Numbered from the stretch's first letter, positions 17,217 to 28,177 are shown. The stretch: DNA of 64,000 bases from Xylophilus ampelinus (GCF_901875635.1 NZ_CABFMN010000087.1:1-64000), one strand, 5' to 3'. The notes: generated from the letters alone by a model not told the origin. Numbers and translations are program-made.

Positions 17217-17664
17217 ATGCATCTGCTAGTGGTCGAGGACGAAGAGAAGCTCGGTGACTACCTTCGCAAGGGCCTTGTCGAAAGCGGTTTCAACGTAGAG
17301 CTTGCCCGAGAGGGGCCTCACGGACTTGCCCTCGCCCAGACCGGGAACTAGACGCCATCGTGCTGGACATCATGCTGCCCGGCATAGGTGGCTTTGCCGT
17401 CCTTCAGGAACTGCGCAATTCCAGCAAGGTACCCGTGCGCATGCTCACTGCGCGGGACGACGTCGCCGACCGCGTGCGAGGCTTGGAAGGGGGTGCCGAC
17501 GACTACCTCGCCAAGCGGTTCGTTTTCACGGAGCTTCTGGCGCGCGTACGAGCGCTTTTGCGGCGCAGCCCGATGCAGGAGGCCACACGATACGCGCTGT
17601 CAGACCTGCAACTCGACCTGACAACTCGACGCGCCACTCGCGCAGGTCAGCGGCTGGACCTGCC
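17217..17664 (+). pseudogene. copR: Truncated, frameshifted copR/cusR-type response regulator
   Basis: Translation from ATG 17217 gives a receiver start (MHLLVVEDEEKLGDYLRKG) close to the intact CopR at 31581-32261, then stops at TAG 17349-17351. One missing base there (GNYDA reduced to GN-stop) shifts frame. The receiver continues as IVLDIMLPGIGGFAVLQEL, LTARDDVADRV and GADDYLAK in the next frame. The gene is cut after QRLDLP at about 17660, where an opposing integrase remnant begins. The DNA-binding domain and any copS are lost. This is a relic of a second copper two-component locus, removed by recombination linked to the neighbouring integrase. Confidence 0.82.
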
Positions 17665-18943
17665 CACCAGGTGCAGCCAGTGATCGCCTTGGCCATCGAT
17701 CTCGATCTGTCCCAGGGTGGCGGCCACCAACTCGCTGATCCGCAGGCCTGTGGCATACGCAAAGTCGAGCACGAATCGAAGGCGCTGCGCCGCTGGCGCG
17801 TCCCAGTGGTGCCCCCATTCCAAACCGTTGGCCACCGCCTGGACCAAAGACCATTCACCTTCGCTGAAAACCCGCGTGATGGCGGTCGATTCCGAGCGCG
17901 ATGCACCGTGCACCTTGATGCCGGTAAACGGGTTGGCCAGGGTGTAGCGCTGCTGAATCAGCCAGCGGAACATCGCGCCCACCACCGACAAGGCGTAGGC
18001 CACGGAACGTGGTGCCAGATCGCCCGTGAATGGCTTCCAGTCGCTGGCCGTGCACGGCCGCGCTGGACCCACCCAGCGCCGGGACGGCGTGGGATGCCGC
18101 AGGAACGCGCGGTAGGCGATCGCGTCTTCGGTGGTGAGAGAAGTCAACGCCCGGCCGCGCTCGAGCACGGCCCAGAGAATCAGCCGTTCGGCTTCCTTGC
18201 GATAGGCCACGCTGCGTGGCCTCGGACTCGTGAAGTCCGAGCCAGACCCGCACTACCTCATAGTCATTGTTGGCACTCAGCGTGCAGGTCGACGCCGGCG
18301 CCCGGAAGGTTCCCTGCGAGCCGTCGACATCCTGCGGAACATAGAGCCGTTCTCAAGGCACCACATCGTGCTGCGCGGCGATAGGAACAAGCGAGCGTGC
18401 GCGCTCGGTCAATTCCGCGTGCTCCGCGAAGAAGGCCTCGATGTGCTTGGCGCTGGTCGCGCCAAGGCCCGGGACTGGAGCCCACCAGCGACGCCGGCGC
18501 GGCACGCGCACCGTCAGGTCGGCCAAGGTCTTGATGCCATGCGCCTCAAGCGCTCGAGCCGCACGCGGCGGTAGCCATTGGTCCACGCGATCCGTCACCA
18601 GCGGCGCCGGCGTCGGCAGAAGACGCACTGTTTCAATGGCTTGCAGAACATCCCGAGCACGCCGCAGCCGCTCGGCGGCTGGATGCTCCAACAGGCTGGC
18701 CAGGTCTTCGCGATGGCGAGCGCGTGCGAAGCCGGCCAGTTGCTTGCGGATCACGCTCAGCATCGCGCGCGAGGACTGACCATCCGCGTTGTCGTGGCCG
18801 AGGTAGTGCGCGACGGCAGCAAGGGCGTTCAGGCCGACATACCAAGCCCGCAGCGCAGCCAAAGACGCCGACCTCGGGAATCCGATGGGAGACTCGACTC
18901 CCCCCGATTCAGCCTCGGCCTTCGCAACCTGGTGCGTTTTCAT
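17665..18943 (-). pseudogene. DUF3701-type tyrosine integrase, inactivated and 3'-truncated
   Basis: The N-terminal region (18943-18353) has the features of integrases with an N-terminal DUF3701-like domain (FPRSASLAALRAWY, ARALEAHGIKTLADLTVR). A TGA replaces an expected Trp after QHDVVP (18353-18355), since ERLYVPQDVDGSQG continues in frame. An extra base near 18208 (ATQR-G-AYRKEAERL) then shifts the frame. The next block (18210-17665) includes SLTTEDAIAYRAFLRHP and ATGLRISELVAATLG (catalytic Arg). The gene ends at WLHLVGR against the copR relic, so the HxxR-Tyr half is missing. It cannot be functional. Confidence 0.8.
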
Positions 18944-19508
18944 CGCACGAGTTTGCTCAGATAAAAAAGCTATTGTGATAAGAAGAGTTATCGCAATAGT
19001 TGCTTTGATTCATTCACTTCTTGTGCTTCAACTGATGCAGCCGTTTTGAGCGGCAAATCCGATTACACCGTGCCTCTGTGATCTCTATGGAACCCATACC
19101 GTCCTCGCGGTGCTTGGGCGCTCGGCGGCCGGCTTCATACGCCTCCCACTTGCGCGGCCGCTACTGGCCCCCTAGCTACGACGCACCAAGTGAGGCTCGA
19201 GGGCCAGCTCCATGGCGTAGGCCCACGGCAGCTGTCGCGGTCGGCGTCACGGGCTGTGACGGGCTATGATTTGAGCCTACGGTTCTCTCTGCTTTGCGCA
19301 ACGTGCATTTGGGGCTGCGCGGACCGGTTCGGCCTTCGCATTTGCCCCTTTCCTTGGCGTCTCACTCGCCATCGTCTTGGACGACCGTTCAAGCAGTTGG
19401 TTGATGGCAGTAGTGGGCACTGATGCTCGCAGGCGTACTGTTGGACTTGACGGAATCGCCTGGACATGAATATGCGTACTACAGAGTTGCTGGACTTCAA
19501 TCGCGCGC
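18944..19508. other. Intergenic region with integrase promoter and possible fossil ORF
   Basis: These 565 bp separate the DUF3701 integrase from the PLD gene. The left end carries the inverted repeat described separately. Between about 19290 and 19470 one frame reads AFAPFLGVSLAIVLDD and SSWLMAVVG, which resembles the last membrane segment of a transporter. It has no start and is too short to name. Nothing else is recognisable. Confidence 0.3.
18970..18999 (-). promoter_or_regulatory. Inverted repeat upstream of the DUF3701 integrase
   Basis: CTATTGTGATAA (18970-18981) and TTATCGCAATAG (18988-18999) pair at 11 of 12 positions over a 6-bp spacer. The repeat lies 26 bp upstream of the integrase start in AT-rich DNA. 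It could be an operator or a recombinase arm/core site. Confidence 0.5.
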
Positions 19509-21131
19509 ATGAGCGACAAACTGCTCGACATGAAGCAAGAGATTTTTAGCGGACTGATCTGCCGTTGGCGCCTTGCAATGGCGAGCACCTTGCTCGCTTT
19601 GTCTGGTTGCCTCGGGCTACCGCCGGCGCCACCGTCAGCGCCCAGTGACGCACTTGCCGCGTCACCGGCAGCGCCACTTTTCAAAGTCGCAGAAAATTCA
19701 CGGGCGGGAGAAGGCAGCAGCGGCTTTCGTTTGCTGCCGTCTGGTACGGACGCTCTACAGGCGCGCCTAGAGCTCGCTCGGCTGGCGACTAAGTCGCTGG
19801 ACCTTCAATACTTCATCTTTCAATCCGACTCTACCGGCCGCGAGATGATACGGGCTTTGCGCGATGCTGCGGCCCGTGGAGTTCGAGTGCGCCTGTTGAT
19901 CGACGATCTATATACACAAGGTCAAGACGAACTGCTGGGCTGCCTGGCCGCGCACGAGCGAGTCGAGGTTCGGTTGTTCAACCCATTCGCTCTAAGGGCT
20001 GGTGGTGTGTTCGCTCGATTCGCGGCATCGCCATTCTTCTTTGGGCGTTTGAATCATCGGATGCACAACAAGTTGTTTGTCGCCGATGCAGTCTGGGCGA
20101 TCACCGGAGGCCGCAACATTGGCGATGAATATTTCACGCGCAATGACGCGGGCAACTTCATCGACCTCGATGTGCTGGCTGCAGGAAAGATCGTCGGTGA
20201 TATGTCTCGCCAGTTCGACCTCTACTGGAACAGTGCCGCCGCTGTGCCAATCGAATACGTCGCGGCACGATCGGCGTCTGTGTCCGCGCTATGCGATCGC
20301 TTTGAGACGCTGACCCTATCCGCGTCAGCATCGGTGTCGGCGCTGGCGGGGGCCGATGTACCTGACGCGCTGGGCCGTCCCCCAGTGGCGACGGAGTTCA
20401 ATGTTGGCCGTGTACATCTGGCGTGGGGCGACGGCGAATCCTATGCGGACGTTCCTGGCAAAGCGCTCTCCGCATCACAGACCGGAGGACGGCAAGAGCA
20501 TGGCTCCAACCCCGTGAGGCTCAACGCCTTGGAGCACATCCGTGCCGCATCGGGAGAAGTATTGCTTACTTCACCATATTTCATCCCGGGACGAGCTGGT
20601 GTCAACCTCCTCGCCGAGGCGGTTCGAAAGGGTGTCAAGGTCAGTGTGTTGACCAATTCACTCGCATCGACCGATCAGCCGCTCGTGCACGGGGCCTATC
20701 GTCGCTATAGACCCGCGCTCCTGACGGCCGGTGTTGCACTATTCGAGTTAAGCCCGCAGCGCGCCGGACGCGACGAGCAACGCAAGCTCTTTGGACTGTC
20801 TGTTGGGGGACTACATACCAAATCGCTTGTGATCGACAGAAAGGAATTGTTCGTCGGCTCCATGAATTTCGACCCCCGCTCCGATCGCATCAACACGGAA
20901 AGCGCGCTGGCGATTCATGTTGCGGAAGTTGCCGAAGACGCTGCTCGTCTGGCTACATTGTCCAAAATGCAGGCGGCGCATCAACTACGGTTGCCCGAAG
21001 GGCAGACTCTCCAATGGATTGCACCGGCCGACGGCGACGGGCCCGTTCATGTGGATGAACCCGAGTCGGAATTCTGGCAAAAGATCTGGTTGCTGTTCAC
21101 CAGTCAATTCGCGCCGGAAGGCTTGTTGTGA
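19509..21131 (+). CDS. Phospholipase D-superfamily lipoprotein (cardiolipin-synthase-like)
   Basis: The 540-residue protein has two HKD motifs: HNKLFVAD with GGRNIGDEYF after it, and HTKSLVID with GSMNFDPRS after it. It thus has the two-domain layout of PLD phosphatidyltransferases/cardiolipin synthases. A lipobox LALSGC follows a hydrophobic stretch, so it is probably a lipoprotein facing the periplasm. The start is uncertain: ATG 19509, ATG 19530 or ATG 19578 would all leave the lipobox intact. It lies at the left edge of the copper island, pointing toward cusA, and has no obvious metal motif. A role in membrane remodelling under stress is inference. Confidence 0.82.
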   Translation: MSDKLLDMKQEIFSGLICRWRLAMASTLLALSGCLGLPPAPPSAPSDALAASPAAPLFKVAENSRAGEGSSGFRLLPSGTDALQARLELARLATKSLDLQYFIFQSDSTGREMIRALRDAAARGVRVRLLIDDLYTQGQDELLGCLAAHERVEVRLFNPFALRAGGVFARFAASPFFFGRLNHRMHNKLFVADAVWAITGGRNIGDEYFTRNDAGNFIDLDVLAAGKIVGDMSRQFDLYWNSAAAVPIEYVAARSASVSALCDRFETLTLSASASVSALAGADVPDALGRPPVATEFNVGRVHLAWGDGESYADVPGKALSASQTGGRQEHGSNPVRLNALEHIRAASGEVLLTSPYFIPGRAGVNLLAEAVRKGVKVSVLTNSLASTDQPLVHGAYRRYRPALLTAGVALFELSPQRAGRDEQRKLFGLSVGGLHTKSLVIDRKELFVGSMNFDPRSDRINTESALAIHVAEVAEDAARLATLSKMQAAHQLRLPEGQTLQWIAPADGDGPVHVDEPESEFWQKIWLLFTSQFAPEGLL

Positions 21132-21172
21132 TTGCTGATGTCGACAAGGTGCCGTGCTTGGACTTTTCGCCA

Positions 21173-24100
21173 TTACGCTTGGCGAGACGAATGCTGATCA
21201 GCCGGCTCGCGCGGCCGTCGCATCAGCAGGTACGCCGCGGGGATCACGAACATCGACAGCAACGGGGCTGTGATCATTCCGCCCACCATCGGCGCGGCAA
21301 TTCGCTGCATCACTTCGGAACCGGTGCCGGTCCCCCACATGATCGGGAACAGGCCCGCCAAGATGACGGCCACCGTCATCGCCTTCGGACGCACGCGCAG
21401 CACCGCGCCTTCGCGGATCGCGTCCAACAAATCGGCCGTGCTCGTCTTGCCCTGGTCGACCCGGTCGTCCCAGGCGTGCTTCAAGTACAGCAGCATGATC
21501 ACGCCGAACTCCGCGGACACACCGGCTAGCGCGATGAAACCGACCGCCCCTGCGACAGACAGGTTGTAGCTCAGCAGGTACAGCAGCCAGATGCCGCCAA
21601 CCAGGGCGAACGGCAGCGCGGCCATGATCAGGAGCGCTTCGCCGAACCGCTTGAAGGTCAGGTACAGCAGCACGAAGATGATGAGCAGCGTGAACGGCAC
21701 CACCACCTTCAGCTTGGCGGTGGCCCGCTCCAGGAACTCGAACTGGCCGGACCAGGAGACGGAGTAGCCCGGCGGCAGCTTCACGTCCTTCGCGACCGCG
21801 CGCTGCATATCCTGCACCGCCGAGCGCAGATCGCGTCCGCGAATGTCCACATAGACCCAGCCCGACAGCCGCGCGTTCTCGCTGCGCAGCATGGGCGGCC
21901 CGTCCGCAACGCGGATGTCCGCGACATCGGAGAGCAGCAGTCGTGCCCCGCGCGCGGTGACGATCGGCAAGGTCCGCAACCGCTCCAGCGAATCGCGGAT
22001 CTCGCGGGGGTAGCGCACATTGATCGGAAAGCGCTGCAGCCCTTCCACTGTCTCGCCGACGTTCTCGCCGCCGACCGCCGAGGCGATGACCGACTGCACA
22101 TCGGCGATGTTCATGCCGAAACGCGCTGCCGCGTCACGCCGGATGTTCACATCCACGTAGCGACCGCCGGCGAGGCGTTCGGCCAGCGCGCTGGAGACAC
22201 CCGGCACGTCTTTGAGCACGCGCTCGATATCGACCGTGATGCGGTCGATGGTTGCCAGGTCGGTGCCCGCCACCTTCACACCCACCGGGCTCTTGATCCC
22301 GGTGGCCAGCATGTCGATGCGGTTGCGGATCGGGGGCACCCAGATGTTGGTGAGGCCCGGCACCTTCACGATGCGATCCAGTTCTTCGACCAGCTTGTCC
22401 TGCGTCATGCCGGCGCGCCACTGTTCGCGCGGCTTGAACTGGATGGTGGTTTCGAACATCTCCATCGGTGCCGGGTCGGTGGCCGACTCCGCGCGCCCAG
22501 CCTTGCCGTAGACGCTGGCCACTTCCGGGACCGTCTTGATCAGGCGGTCGGTCTGCTGCAGCAACTCGCCGGCCTTGCCCGTCGACAGGCCCGGCAGTGC
22601 CGAGGGCATGTAGAGCAGGTCGCCCTCGTCCAGGCGCGGCATGAACTCCCCGCCGATGTGCTTCAGCGGCCACAGGCTCAGGACCAGCACGACCACGGCG
22701 CCCGACAGCGTCAGCTTCGGCCAGCGCAGTACCGAGTCCAGCAGCGGCCGGTAGACCGTGATCAGCAGCCGGTTGAGCGGGTTGGTCTTCTCGTCGGGGA
22801 TCTTGCCGCGGATCAGGTAGCCCATCAGCACCGGGATCAGCGTGACCGCCAGTCCGGCTGCCGCAGCCATCGCGTAGGTCTTGGTGAAGGCCAGTGGAGA
22901 GAACATGCGTCCTTCCTGGGCCTCGAGCGTGAACACCGGGATGAACGACAGTGTGATGATGAGCAGCGAGAAGAACAAGGCCGGCCCGACTTCGGCTGCC
23001 GAGTCGGCGACGACGCGCCAGTGGCTCTCTCCCTGCAGACGCTGCCCGGGATGCTCGTGGTTCCACTGCTCGATGTGCTTGTGGGCGTTCTCGATCATCA
23101 CCACCGCCGCATCGACCATCGCGCCAATGGCGATCGCGATGCCGCCCAGCGACATGATGTTGGCATTGACGCCCTGATAGCGCATCACGATGAACGCCGC
23201 CAGGATGCCAATCGGCAGCGAGACGATCGCGACAAAGGCCGAGCGCAGGTGGAATAGGAAGATGAAGCACACGACCGCCACGACGAGGAATTCCTCGAGC
23301 AGCTTGAAGCCGAGGTTGCGCACCGCCCGCTCGATCAGGTTGGACCGGTCGTAGATCGGCACGATCTCCACCCCCTGGGGCAAACTCTCCTGCAGCGTCT
23401 GGAGCTTTTCTTTCACGGCGGTGATGGTTTCCAAGGCATTCTTACCCGAGCGCATCACGATCACGCCGCCAACGGCTTCGCCCTCACCATCGAGCTCGCC
23501 AATGCCGCGACGCATCTCCGGCCCGACCTGAATGCGGGCCACGTCGCCCAGGCGTACGGACACGCCGGCGTCGGTGGTCATTAGGGGGATCTTGCGAAAG
23601 TCCTCCAGGCCCTGGAGGTAACCCGTGGCTCGCACCATGTATTCGGCCTCGCCAAGTTCGAGCACTGAGCCGCCGGTTTCTTGGTTGGCTTTCTGGATGG
23701 CCTCGACGACCTGGGTATGCGGGATCCGGTAGGCCGCCAGTTTCTCGGGATCGAGCACGACCTGGTACTGACGCACCATGCCGCCCACGGAGGCCACCTC
23801 GGCGACATTGGGCACGGTCTTCAGTTCGTACTTGAGGAACCAGTCCTGCAGGGCGCGCAGTTGCGAAGCGTCCTGTGTGCCGCCGCGGTCGACCAGCGCG
23901 TACTGGTAGATCCAGCCGACGCCGGTGGCATCGGGCCCGAGCGAGGCCTTGGCACCGGCGGGCAGGCGCGACTGCACCTGGTTCAGGTACTCCAGCACCC
24001 GCGAGCGCGCCCAGTACAGGTCGGTCCCGTCCTCGAACAGCACGTAGACGAAGGAATCGCCGAAGAACGAATAGCCGCGCACTGTCTTCGCACCCGGCAC

Positions 24101-24325
24101 TGACAGCATGGTCGTGGTGAGCGGGTAGGTGATCTGGTTCTCGACAATGCGCGGCGCCTGGCCCGGATAGGTCGTGCGGATGATGACCTGGACGTCCGAA
24201 AGGTCGGGCAACGCATCCAGCGGCGTGCGCAGCACCGAATACACGCCCCAGGCGCTGACCATCAGGGTGGCCAGCAGGACGAGGAACCGGTTGGCGATAG
24301 ACCAGCGGATGAGCCTGGCGATCAT
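21173..24325 (-). CDS. cusA: CusA/SilA-type copper/silver RND efflux pump
   Basis: The inner-membrane pump (1050 aa) starts [18 protein letters not shown] and carries the heavy-metal RND signature [17 protein letters not shown] in TM4, the form typical of Cu/Ag (HME4) rather than Zn/Co pumps. [18 protein letters not shown] and [12 protein letters not shown] are also family-typical. The frame continues 183 bp upstream, but ATG 24325 overlaps the cusB stop (ATGA), fixing the start. With CusB and CusC it would form a tripartite complex exporting Cu(I)/Ag(I) across both membranes. The order on the strand is cusC-cusB-cusA. Confidence 0.93.
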   Translation of the reverse strand: MIARLIRWSIANRFLVLLATLMVSAWGVYSVLRTPLDALPDLSDVQVIIRTTYPGQAPRIVENQITYPLTTTMLSVPGAKTVRGYSFFGDSFVYVLFEDGTDLYWARSRVLEYLNQVQSRLPAGAKASLGPDATGVGWIYQYALVDRGGTQDASQLRALQDWFLKYELKTVPNVAEVASVGGMVRQYQVVLDPEKLAAYRIPHTQVVEAIQKANQETGGSVLELGEAEYMVRATGYLQGLEDFRKIPLMTTDAGVSVRLGDVARIQVGPEMRRGIGELDGEGEAVGGVIVMRSGKNALETITAVKEKLQTLQESLPQGVEIVPIYDRSNLIERAVRNLGFKLLEEFLVVAVVCFIFLFHLRSAFVAIVSLPIGILAAFIVMRYQGVNANIMSLGGIAIAIGAMVDAAVVMIENAHKHIEQWNHEHPGQRLQGESHWRVVADSAAEVGPALFFSLLIITLSFIPVFTLEAQEGRMFSPLAFTKTYAMAAAAGLAVTLIPVLMGYLIRGKIPDEKTNPLNRLLITVYRPLLDSVLRWPKLTLSGAVVVLVLSLWPLKHIGGEFMPRLDEGDLLYMPSALPGLSTGKAGELLQQTDRLIKTVPEVASVYGKAGRAESATDPAPMEMFETTIQFKPREQWRAGMTQDKLVEELDRIVKVPGLTNIWVPPIRNRIDMLATGIKSPVGVKVAGTDLATIDRITVDIERVLKDVPGVSSALAERLAGGRYVDVNIRRDAAARFGMNIADVQSVIASAVGGENVGETVEGLQRFPINVRYPREIRDSLERLRTLPIVTARGARLLLSDVADIRVADGPPMLRSENARLSGWVYVDIRGRDLRSAVQDMQRAVAKDVKLPPGYSVSWSGQFEFLERATAKLKVVVPFTLLIIFVLLYLTFKRFGEALLIMAALPFALVGGIWLLYLLSYNLSVAGAVGFIALAGVSAEFGVIMLLYLKHAWDDRVDQGKTSTADLLDAIREGAVLRVRPKAMTVAVILAGLFPIMWGTGTGSEVMQRIAAPMVGGMITAPLLSMFVIPAAYLLMRRPREPADQHSSRQA

Positions 24326-26001
24326 GGCTTGCCCCCCGGCTTGGACGGTGAGGCGGGCACGGCGCCAGGCGCGTCTGGCGTCACGCGGGTGAGTTGCGGC
24401 AGGTCGTCCTTGTCGATGAAGAACTCGAAGCTCGCGCGGTCGCCGGCCTTCACGTTGCCCGGCGCGCCGCCAGGCGGCAGCTTGAACTCCATGGTCATCG
24501 CGCCCCACTTCATCGTTGGAATCGGACCGTGCGAGAAGGTCATCGTGTCCGCGGTAATGCTTTCCACCTTGCCTTCCCCCAAGTGCTTTGGAACCCCTGT
24601 AGCCGCTGTGGCGGGGGTGCTGACTGCAGGCGCTGCCGCGGTAGGCGCGGCGTTCAGGCGCGCCTCGACACCCTTGAGACTTGCCTCCGAGTCGATCAAG
24701 AACTGCGAGGACACCACGACACGCTGGCCGGCCTGCAGCCCACGCTTGATCTCGGTCTGGCCGCCGCTCTCCAGTCCGATCTCGACGTCGACCGGCCGGA
24801 ACCGACCGTTGTCCTCTGCGAGCATGGCGACCGAGCGCTTGCCCGTCTGGATGACGGCCTCGGTCGGGATCAGCAGCGCCTTGTCGGCGCGCGTATCCGT
24901 GAAATTCATCGAGATGAACATGCCGGGCAACAGCCTGCCGGTCGAATTTGCCAATTCCATGCGTGCTTTGAGGGTGCGCGTCGCCGGATTCACATCGGGA
25001 AGAATGGCTTGCACTCTTCCATCGAAGGTCTCGCCGGGCGCGGCGGGCGTTCTGGCCTGCACCCTGGCGCCCAGTCGAACCAGCGCCGCCTGGCTCTCGG
25101 GGACTTCGGCGCTGGCCCAGACGGTGGCCAGGCCGTTGATGCGAAACAGCGTAGTGCCAGCGCTCACCGTCATGCCTTCGCGCGCGGCGAGTTCAGTGAC
25201 GACGCCACCGATTGGCGCGGCCAGCGTGATGCGAGGCTGGGTGCGGCCGCTGCGTGCGACGAGTTCGATTTGTCCGTCGCTCATGCCGACCTGGCGCATG
25301 CGTTGACGCGCGCCGTCGACCAGTGGGGCCAGGTCGGTGCCGCGCATGCGTTGCACCGACAGGAACTCCTCCTGTGCTGCAATCCATTCCGGGACGTAGA
25401 GCTCGGCCAGGGCCTGGCCTTTCTTCACTTGATCGAGCGTTGCGCGCACGTTCAGGCGTTCGACGTAGCCGGTCGCCCGGGCCTGCACGATGACCTGGTC
25501 ACGCTCGTTGAAGGCGATGCTGCCGACCGTAGCCACCTGCGGCGACACGCTGCCCTCGGACACAAGAGCGGTTCGTACACCCAAATTCTGCTGCACCCGT
25601 GCACTTACCGTCACGCTATTCTGGTCGCCGTCACCGCCTGCGTAGACGGGCGACATCATCATGTCCATGAAGGGCGACTTCGCCGGCTTGTCGAACTTGT
25701 TCCCGGGCACCATTGGGTCGTGGTAATAGAGGATCTTCTTTCCATTGGCCGGATCGGTGTCGCCGGCCTTCAGCCCCGCCGCGATGTGGCGCCGGGTGGC
25801 GTCCTCACCGGTCTCGTTGGCGGAAACTGGTGATGCCATCGGGGCGCTCGCTGTGGGCATGGACGCCGCCGGACTCCCCTTGGCGGTGGGTGACGGGGCC
25901 ATGCTCCTGCCGCGCTGCAACCCGAAGGTGTACGCGCCAAGGGCGGCCGCAGCGAGGATCGCCGCAGCGATCAATCCAAGGAAAAAGGGTCGGGTTTTCA
26001 T
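24322..26001 (-). CDS. cusB: CusB membrane-fusion protein with C-terminal CusF domain
   Basis: The 559-residue adaptor has an N-terminal membrane anchor ([19 protein letters not shown]). A metal-binding segment [19 protein letters not shown] follows, ending in MDMMMSPVY, as in CusB proteins that accept copper. The MFP lipoyl and barrel regions come next ([27 protein letters not shown]). The C-terminal ~95 residues ([28 protein letters not shown]) form a CusF-like copper chaperone domain. Chaperone and adaptor are therefore fused, while a free CusF is also encoded at 37282. Start and stop overlap the neighbours by 4 nt, showing tight operon coupling. Confidence 0.92.
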   Translation of the reverse strand: MKTRPFFLGLIAAAILAAAALGAYTFGLQRGRSMAPSPTAKGSPAASMPTASAPMASPVSANETGEDATRRHIAAGLKAGDTDPANGKKILYYHDPMVPGNKFDKPAKSPFMDMMMSPVYAGGDGDQNSVTVSARVQQNLGVRTALVSEGSVSPQVATVGSIAFNERDQVIVQARATGYVERLNVRATLDQVKKGQALAELYVPEWIAAQEEFLSVQRMRGTDLAPLVDGARQRMRQVGMSDGQIELVARSGRTQPRITLAAPIGGVVTELAAREGMTVSAGTTLFRINGLATVWASAEVPESQAALVRLGARVQARTPAAPGETFDGRVQAILPDVNPATRTLKARMELANSTGRLLPGMFISMNFTDTRADKALLIPTEAVIQTGKRSVAMLAEDNGRFRPVDVEIGLESGGQTEIKRGLQAGQRVVVSSQFLIDSEASLKGVEARLNAAPTAAAPAVSTPATAATGVPKHLGEGKVESITADTMTFSHGPIPTMKWGAMTMEFKLPPGGAPGNVKAGDRASFEFFIDKDDLPQLTRVTPDAPGAVPASPSKPGGKP

Positions 26002-27353
26002 TGTTGAGGCTCCTTGACGTCCACCGTCGTTGTCGACTCACTGGCAGCGAGTGCTGCGTGGCCGGCCGGAATCAGGAATTCGAGCTGAGCCCATAGGCTG
26101 GCGGTTTCCATCTCGAGGCGCAGACGTTCCATGCGCGTGTCGATCTCCATGCGTCGCGCCTCGAGCGCGGCGCTCAGGGTTCCTGCGCCGCCGCGGTAGG
26201 CGGCCAGTACAGCCTGCGTGCGTTCGGAGGCGAGCGGAATCAGGGAGCTGTCGTACAAAGCCAGCCGCTTCCGGTTGCTCTGCCATTGCTGCAGCAGGGA
26301 GAGTGCTTCGGCGGTGCTTTCTCGGGTGGCCTCTTCCCGCTGGGCCTGCATCTGCTCGGCCGTCGCAAGCTTGGCTGCGAGCTCCCGGTCCTGGCGATTC
26401 TTCTGGTCGAGCTGCAGTGGGATCGACACGTTGAGTGAAACCATGTTCGAGTAGGCTGGACCACGCTGGCTGTACATCAGCTCGACGGTCCAGTCGGAGC
26501 GCTTGTTGCTCTGCGCGACGTCGGCATCCGCGCGCGCTACGGCTTCCTGCCGTGCCATCAGTGCGATCTGGGGATGCTCACCGATGTAAGCCTCCAGATT
26601 GCGGGCGTCCAGGCGGACGGAGCCCAGATCCGGGAGCACCGTCGAGGGCTGGGGTGTGCCCGGCCCAACCCAGCGCGCCAGGCGCGTTTGAGCCGTGGCG
26701 ATCTGGCGCTCCTGCGCAAGGATTCGGTCGTCCAGTTGCGCCAATGCGGAGCGCGCAGTAAACACATCGGCCTGCGTGCCACGACCGCCACGGTAGGCAG
26801 CGTTGGCGCCCTCGATCTGCAGGCTCAGCTCGGCACGTTGTGTTTGCAGGAGGTCTCGCATTCGACCCTGGTAGTAGCGATCGAGCCAGGCAGTTGCGGT
26901 GTCGCGTCGAAGGTTGGCCAAGGCCACGGCGCGACCCGCTTCGGCGACATCGACTTCACGGTCAAAACGCGCCGCGCGAGCCTGGCGCTTGTCGGAGCGG
27001 GTGAGCTCCTGCATCACCCCGATCGAGCGCATCGTCATGAAATCGCGTGTGAGGCTGAAACGGTCGCTGCCGTTGACCGGCAGGTTGCTGATGCCGGCCT
27101 TCAGCACCGGGTCGGGCAGTTGCCCAGCGGCCACGGCCATGGCGCGCGCTGCGCTAGCAGCCGCATTCTGCGCGACGAGCTGGCGCGAGCGCTCCTCGGC
27201 AAGCCGCAGCGCCGAGTCGAGTGTGAGCGCCTGAGAGGCCTGTTGCGCTCGGGCGTCGAGGCTGAGGGTGCCGGCACACAGCGCCAACGCCATGGCCCAG
27301 TGACGGGGCCAGCGCCCTGCGCTCGGCCTGGCGGGGAAAGAAACGGTGAACAT
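25998..27353 (-). CDS. cusC: CusC-type outer-membrane efflux protein
   Basis: TolC/CusC-family outer-membrane channel, about 451 residues, with a Sec signal (HWAMALALCAGTLSLDARA) and two OEP repeats. The long alternating-helix segments include ALTLDSALRLAEERSRQLV, GGRGTQADVFTARSALAQL and GGAGTLSAALEARRMEIDTR. I place the start at ATG 27353, preceded by AGGAG six bases upstream; the longer frame would need TTG 27371. Its stop overlaps the cusB start. It opens the cusCBA operon and is followed upstream by a 140-bp gap and a small secreted-protein gene probably on the same transcript. Confidence 0.9.
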   Translation of the reverse strand: MFTVSFPARPSAGRWPRHWAMALALCAGTLSLDARAQQASQALTLDSALRLAEERSRQLVAQNAAASAARAMAVAAGQLPDPVLKAGISNLPVNGSDRFSLTRDFMTMRSIGVMQELTRSDKRQARAARFDREVDVAEAGRAVALANLRRDTATAWLDRYYQGRMRDLLQTQRAELSLQIEGANAAYRGGRGTQADVFTARSALAQLDDRILAQERQIATAQTRLARWVGPGTPQPSTVLPDLGSVRLDARNLEAYIGEHPQIALMARQEAVARADADVAQSNKRSDWTVELMYSQRGPAYSNMVSLNVSIPLQLDQKNRQDRELAAKLATAEQMQAQREEATRESTAEALSLLQQWQSNRKRLALYDSSLIPLASERTQAVLAAYRGGAGTLSAALEARRMEIDTRMERLRLEMETASLWAQLEFLIPAGHAALAASESTTTVDVKEPQQ

Positions 27354-27493
27354 GAGATCTCCTGACGACAAACCCCGTGGGGCAGGTGTCGGGCCGCTGC
27401 GCCACGCACAGGTGAAACCCGTGCGGACGGCAAGGCACGACCGGTGCGCCGTCCCGGCTCGCGAGAGCCGTCGGCGCAGCGTCGATCAGTGGA

Positions 27494-27940
27494 TCAGGTT
27501 CGGTAGACGCAGTGCAGGATGGCGTGCGGGGGCGATGCCGCCACCAGTGCACTCAAGGAAGCCGCCGCAGGGCGTGGAGGCTGTGTTGTGTCGGGCGCCC
27601 AAGGCGTCACGAGAAGCGGTGCCAGCAGCGCGACGGGGATCGTCAGCGTGGATGCATGGTCGCTTTGCTGGCCGAATTTGCAGTGCTCGGCACAGAGATT
27701 GGCAGAGGCCGCATCTGTCATGCCGACCATGTCCCTGCAAGGGGGCGACTGCGTGGTCACGTCATCGCTTACCTCGACAATCGCGGTCGTATCGCCGGCC
27801 ATCGGCATCGAGGCAACTGGGGTCGTGTCCATCGCGGCCGACGAGAGTGCTGGGCAGGCATAGGCGGCGATCGACAACTGCGCGAATAGCAGCATACCGA
27901 TCAGCCCGCGGGCGATCAATTGCACCAGGCGGCGTGTCAT
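27494..27940 (-). CDS. Small exported Met/Cys-rich protein upstream of cusC
   Basis: The 148-residue product starts at ATG 27940 (MTRRLVQLIARGLIGMLLFA) with a signal or membrane anchor ending near AYACP. The rest includes MDTTPVASMPMAG, CRDMVGMTDAASANLCAEHCKF and a second hydrophobic stretch TIPVALLAPLLVTPWA. The cysteines, methionines and histidines could coordinate copper. Proteins of this layout commonly precede cusCBA in Burkholderiales. I know no assigned function. It is on the same strand as cusC, 140 bp apart, and probably co-regulated. Confidence 0.65.
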   Translation of the reverse strand: MTRRLVQLIARGLIGMLLFAQLSIAAYACPALSSAAMDTTPVASMPMAGDTTAIVEVSDDVTTQSPPCRDMVGMTDAASANLCAEHCKFGQQSDHASTLTIPVALLAPLLVTPWAPDTTQPPRPAAASLSALVAASPPHAILHCVYRT

Positions 27941-28089
27941 GACTGCGTCCTTGGCAATGCAGACCAAAGCATATTCGTGGCGCGAGGTGCGCCACAAACG
28001 AGCTCGGAAACGCTTGCAATAGAGGCCATGAAAGGACGCATTGGAACGCTGTGTGTGGGACTGGCCTGCGCGAGGTAGTTCTGCGAATT

Positions 28090-28107
28090 CTAGACGTTGT
28101 GGTCTAG
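28090..28107 (-). promoter_or_regulatory. Candidate regulator box upstream of the cus operon
   Basis: CTAGAC (28090-28095), six bases, then GTCTAG (28102-28107) form a perfect inverted repeat. It has the same nnnnAC-N6-GTnnnn geometry as the CopR-like boxes but different outer bases, about 150 bp before the 27940 start. It is weaker as a CopR site than the other three. Confidence 0.3.
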
Positions 28108-28177
28108 CACAGGCCGCAAGTTGCGGCAATATGCGCGGCTCGCGGTCGCGAGTGCACCGAGGCTGTGCGCCAATCCA

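Noticed and set aside
19290..19470. Small hydrophobic ORF before the PLD gene
   Set aside because: No start codon or ribosome site and only one membrane-like stretch; mentioned as a possible fossil in the intergenic entry.
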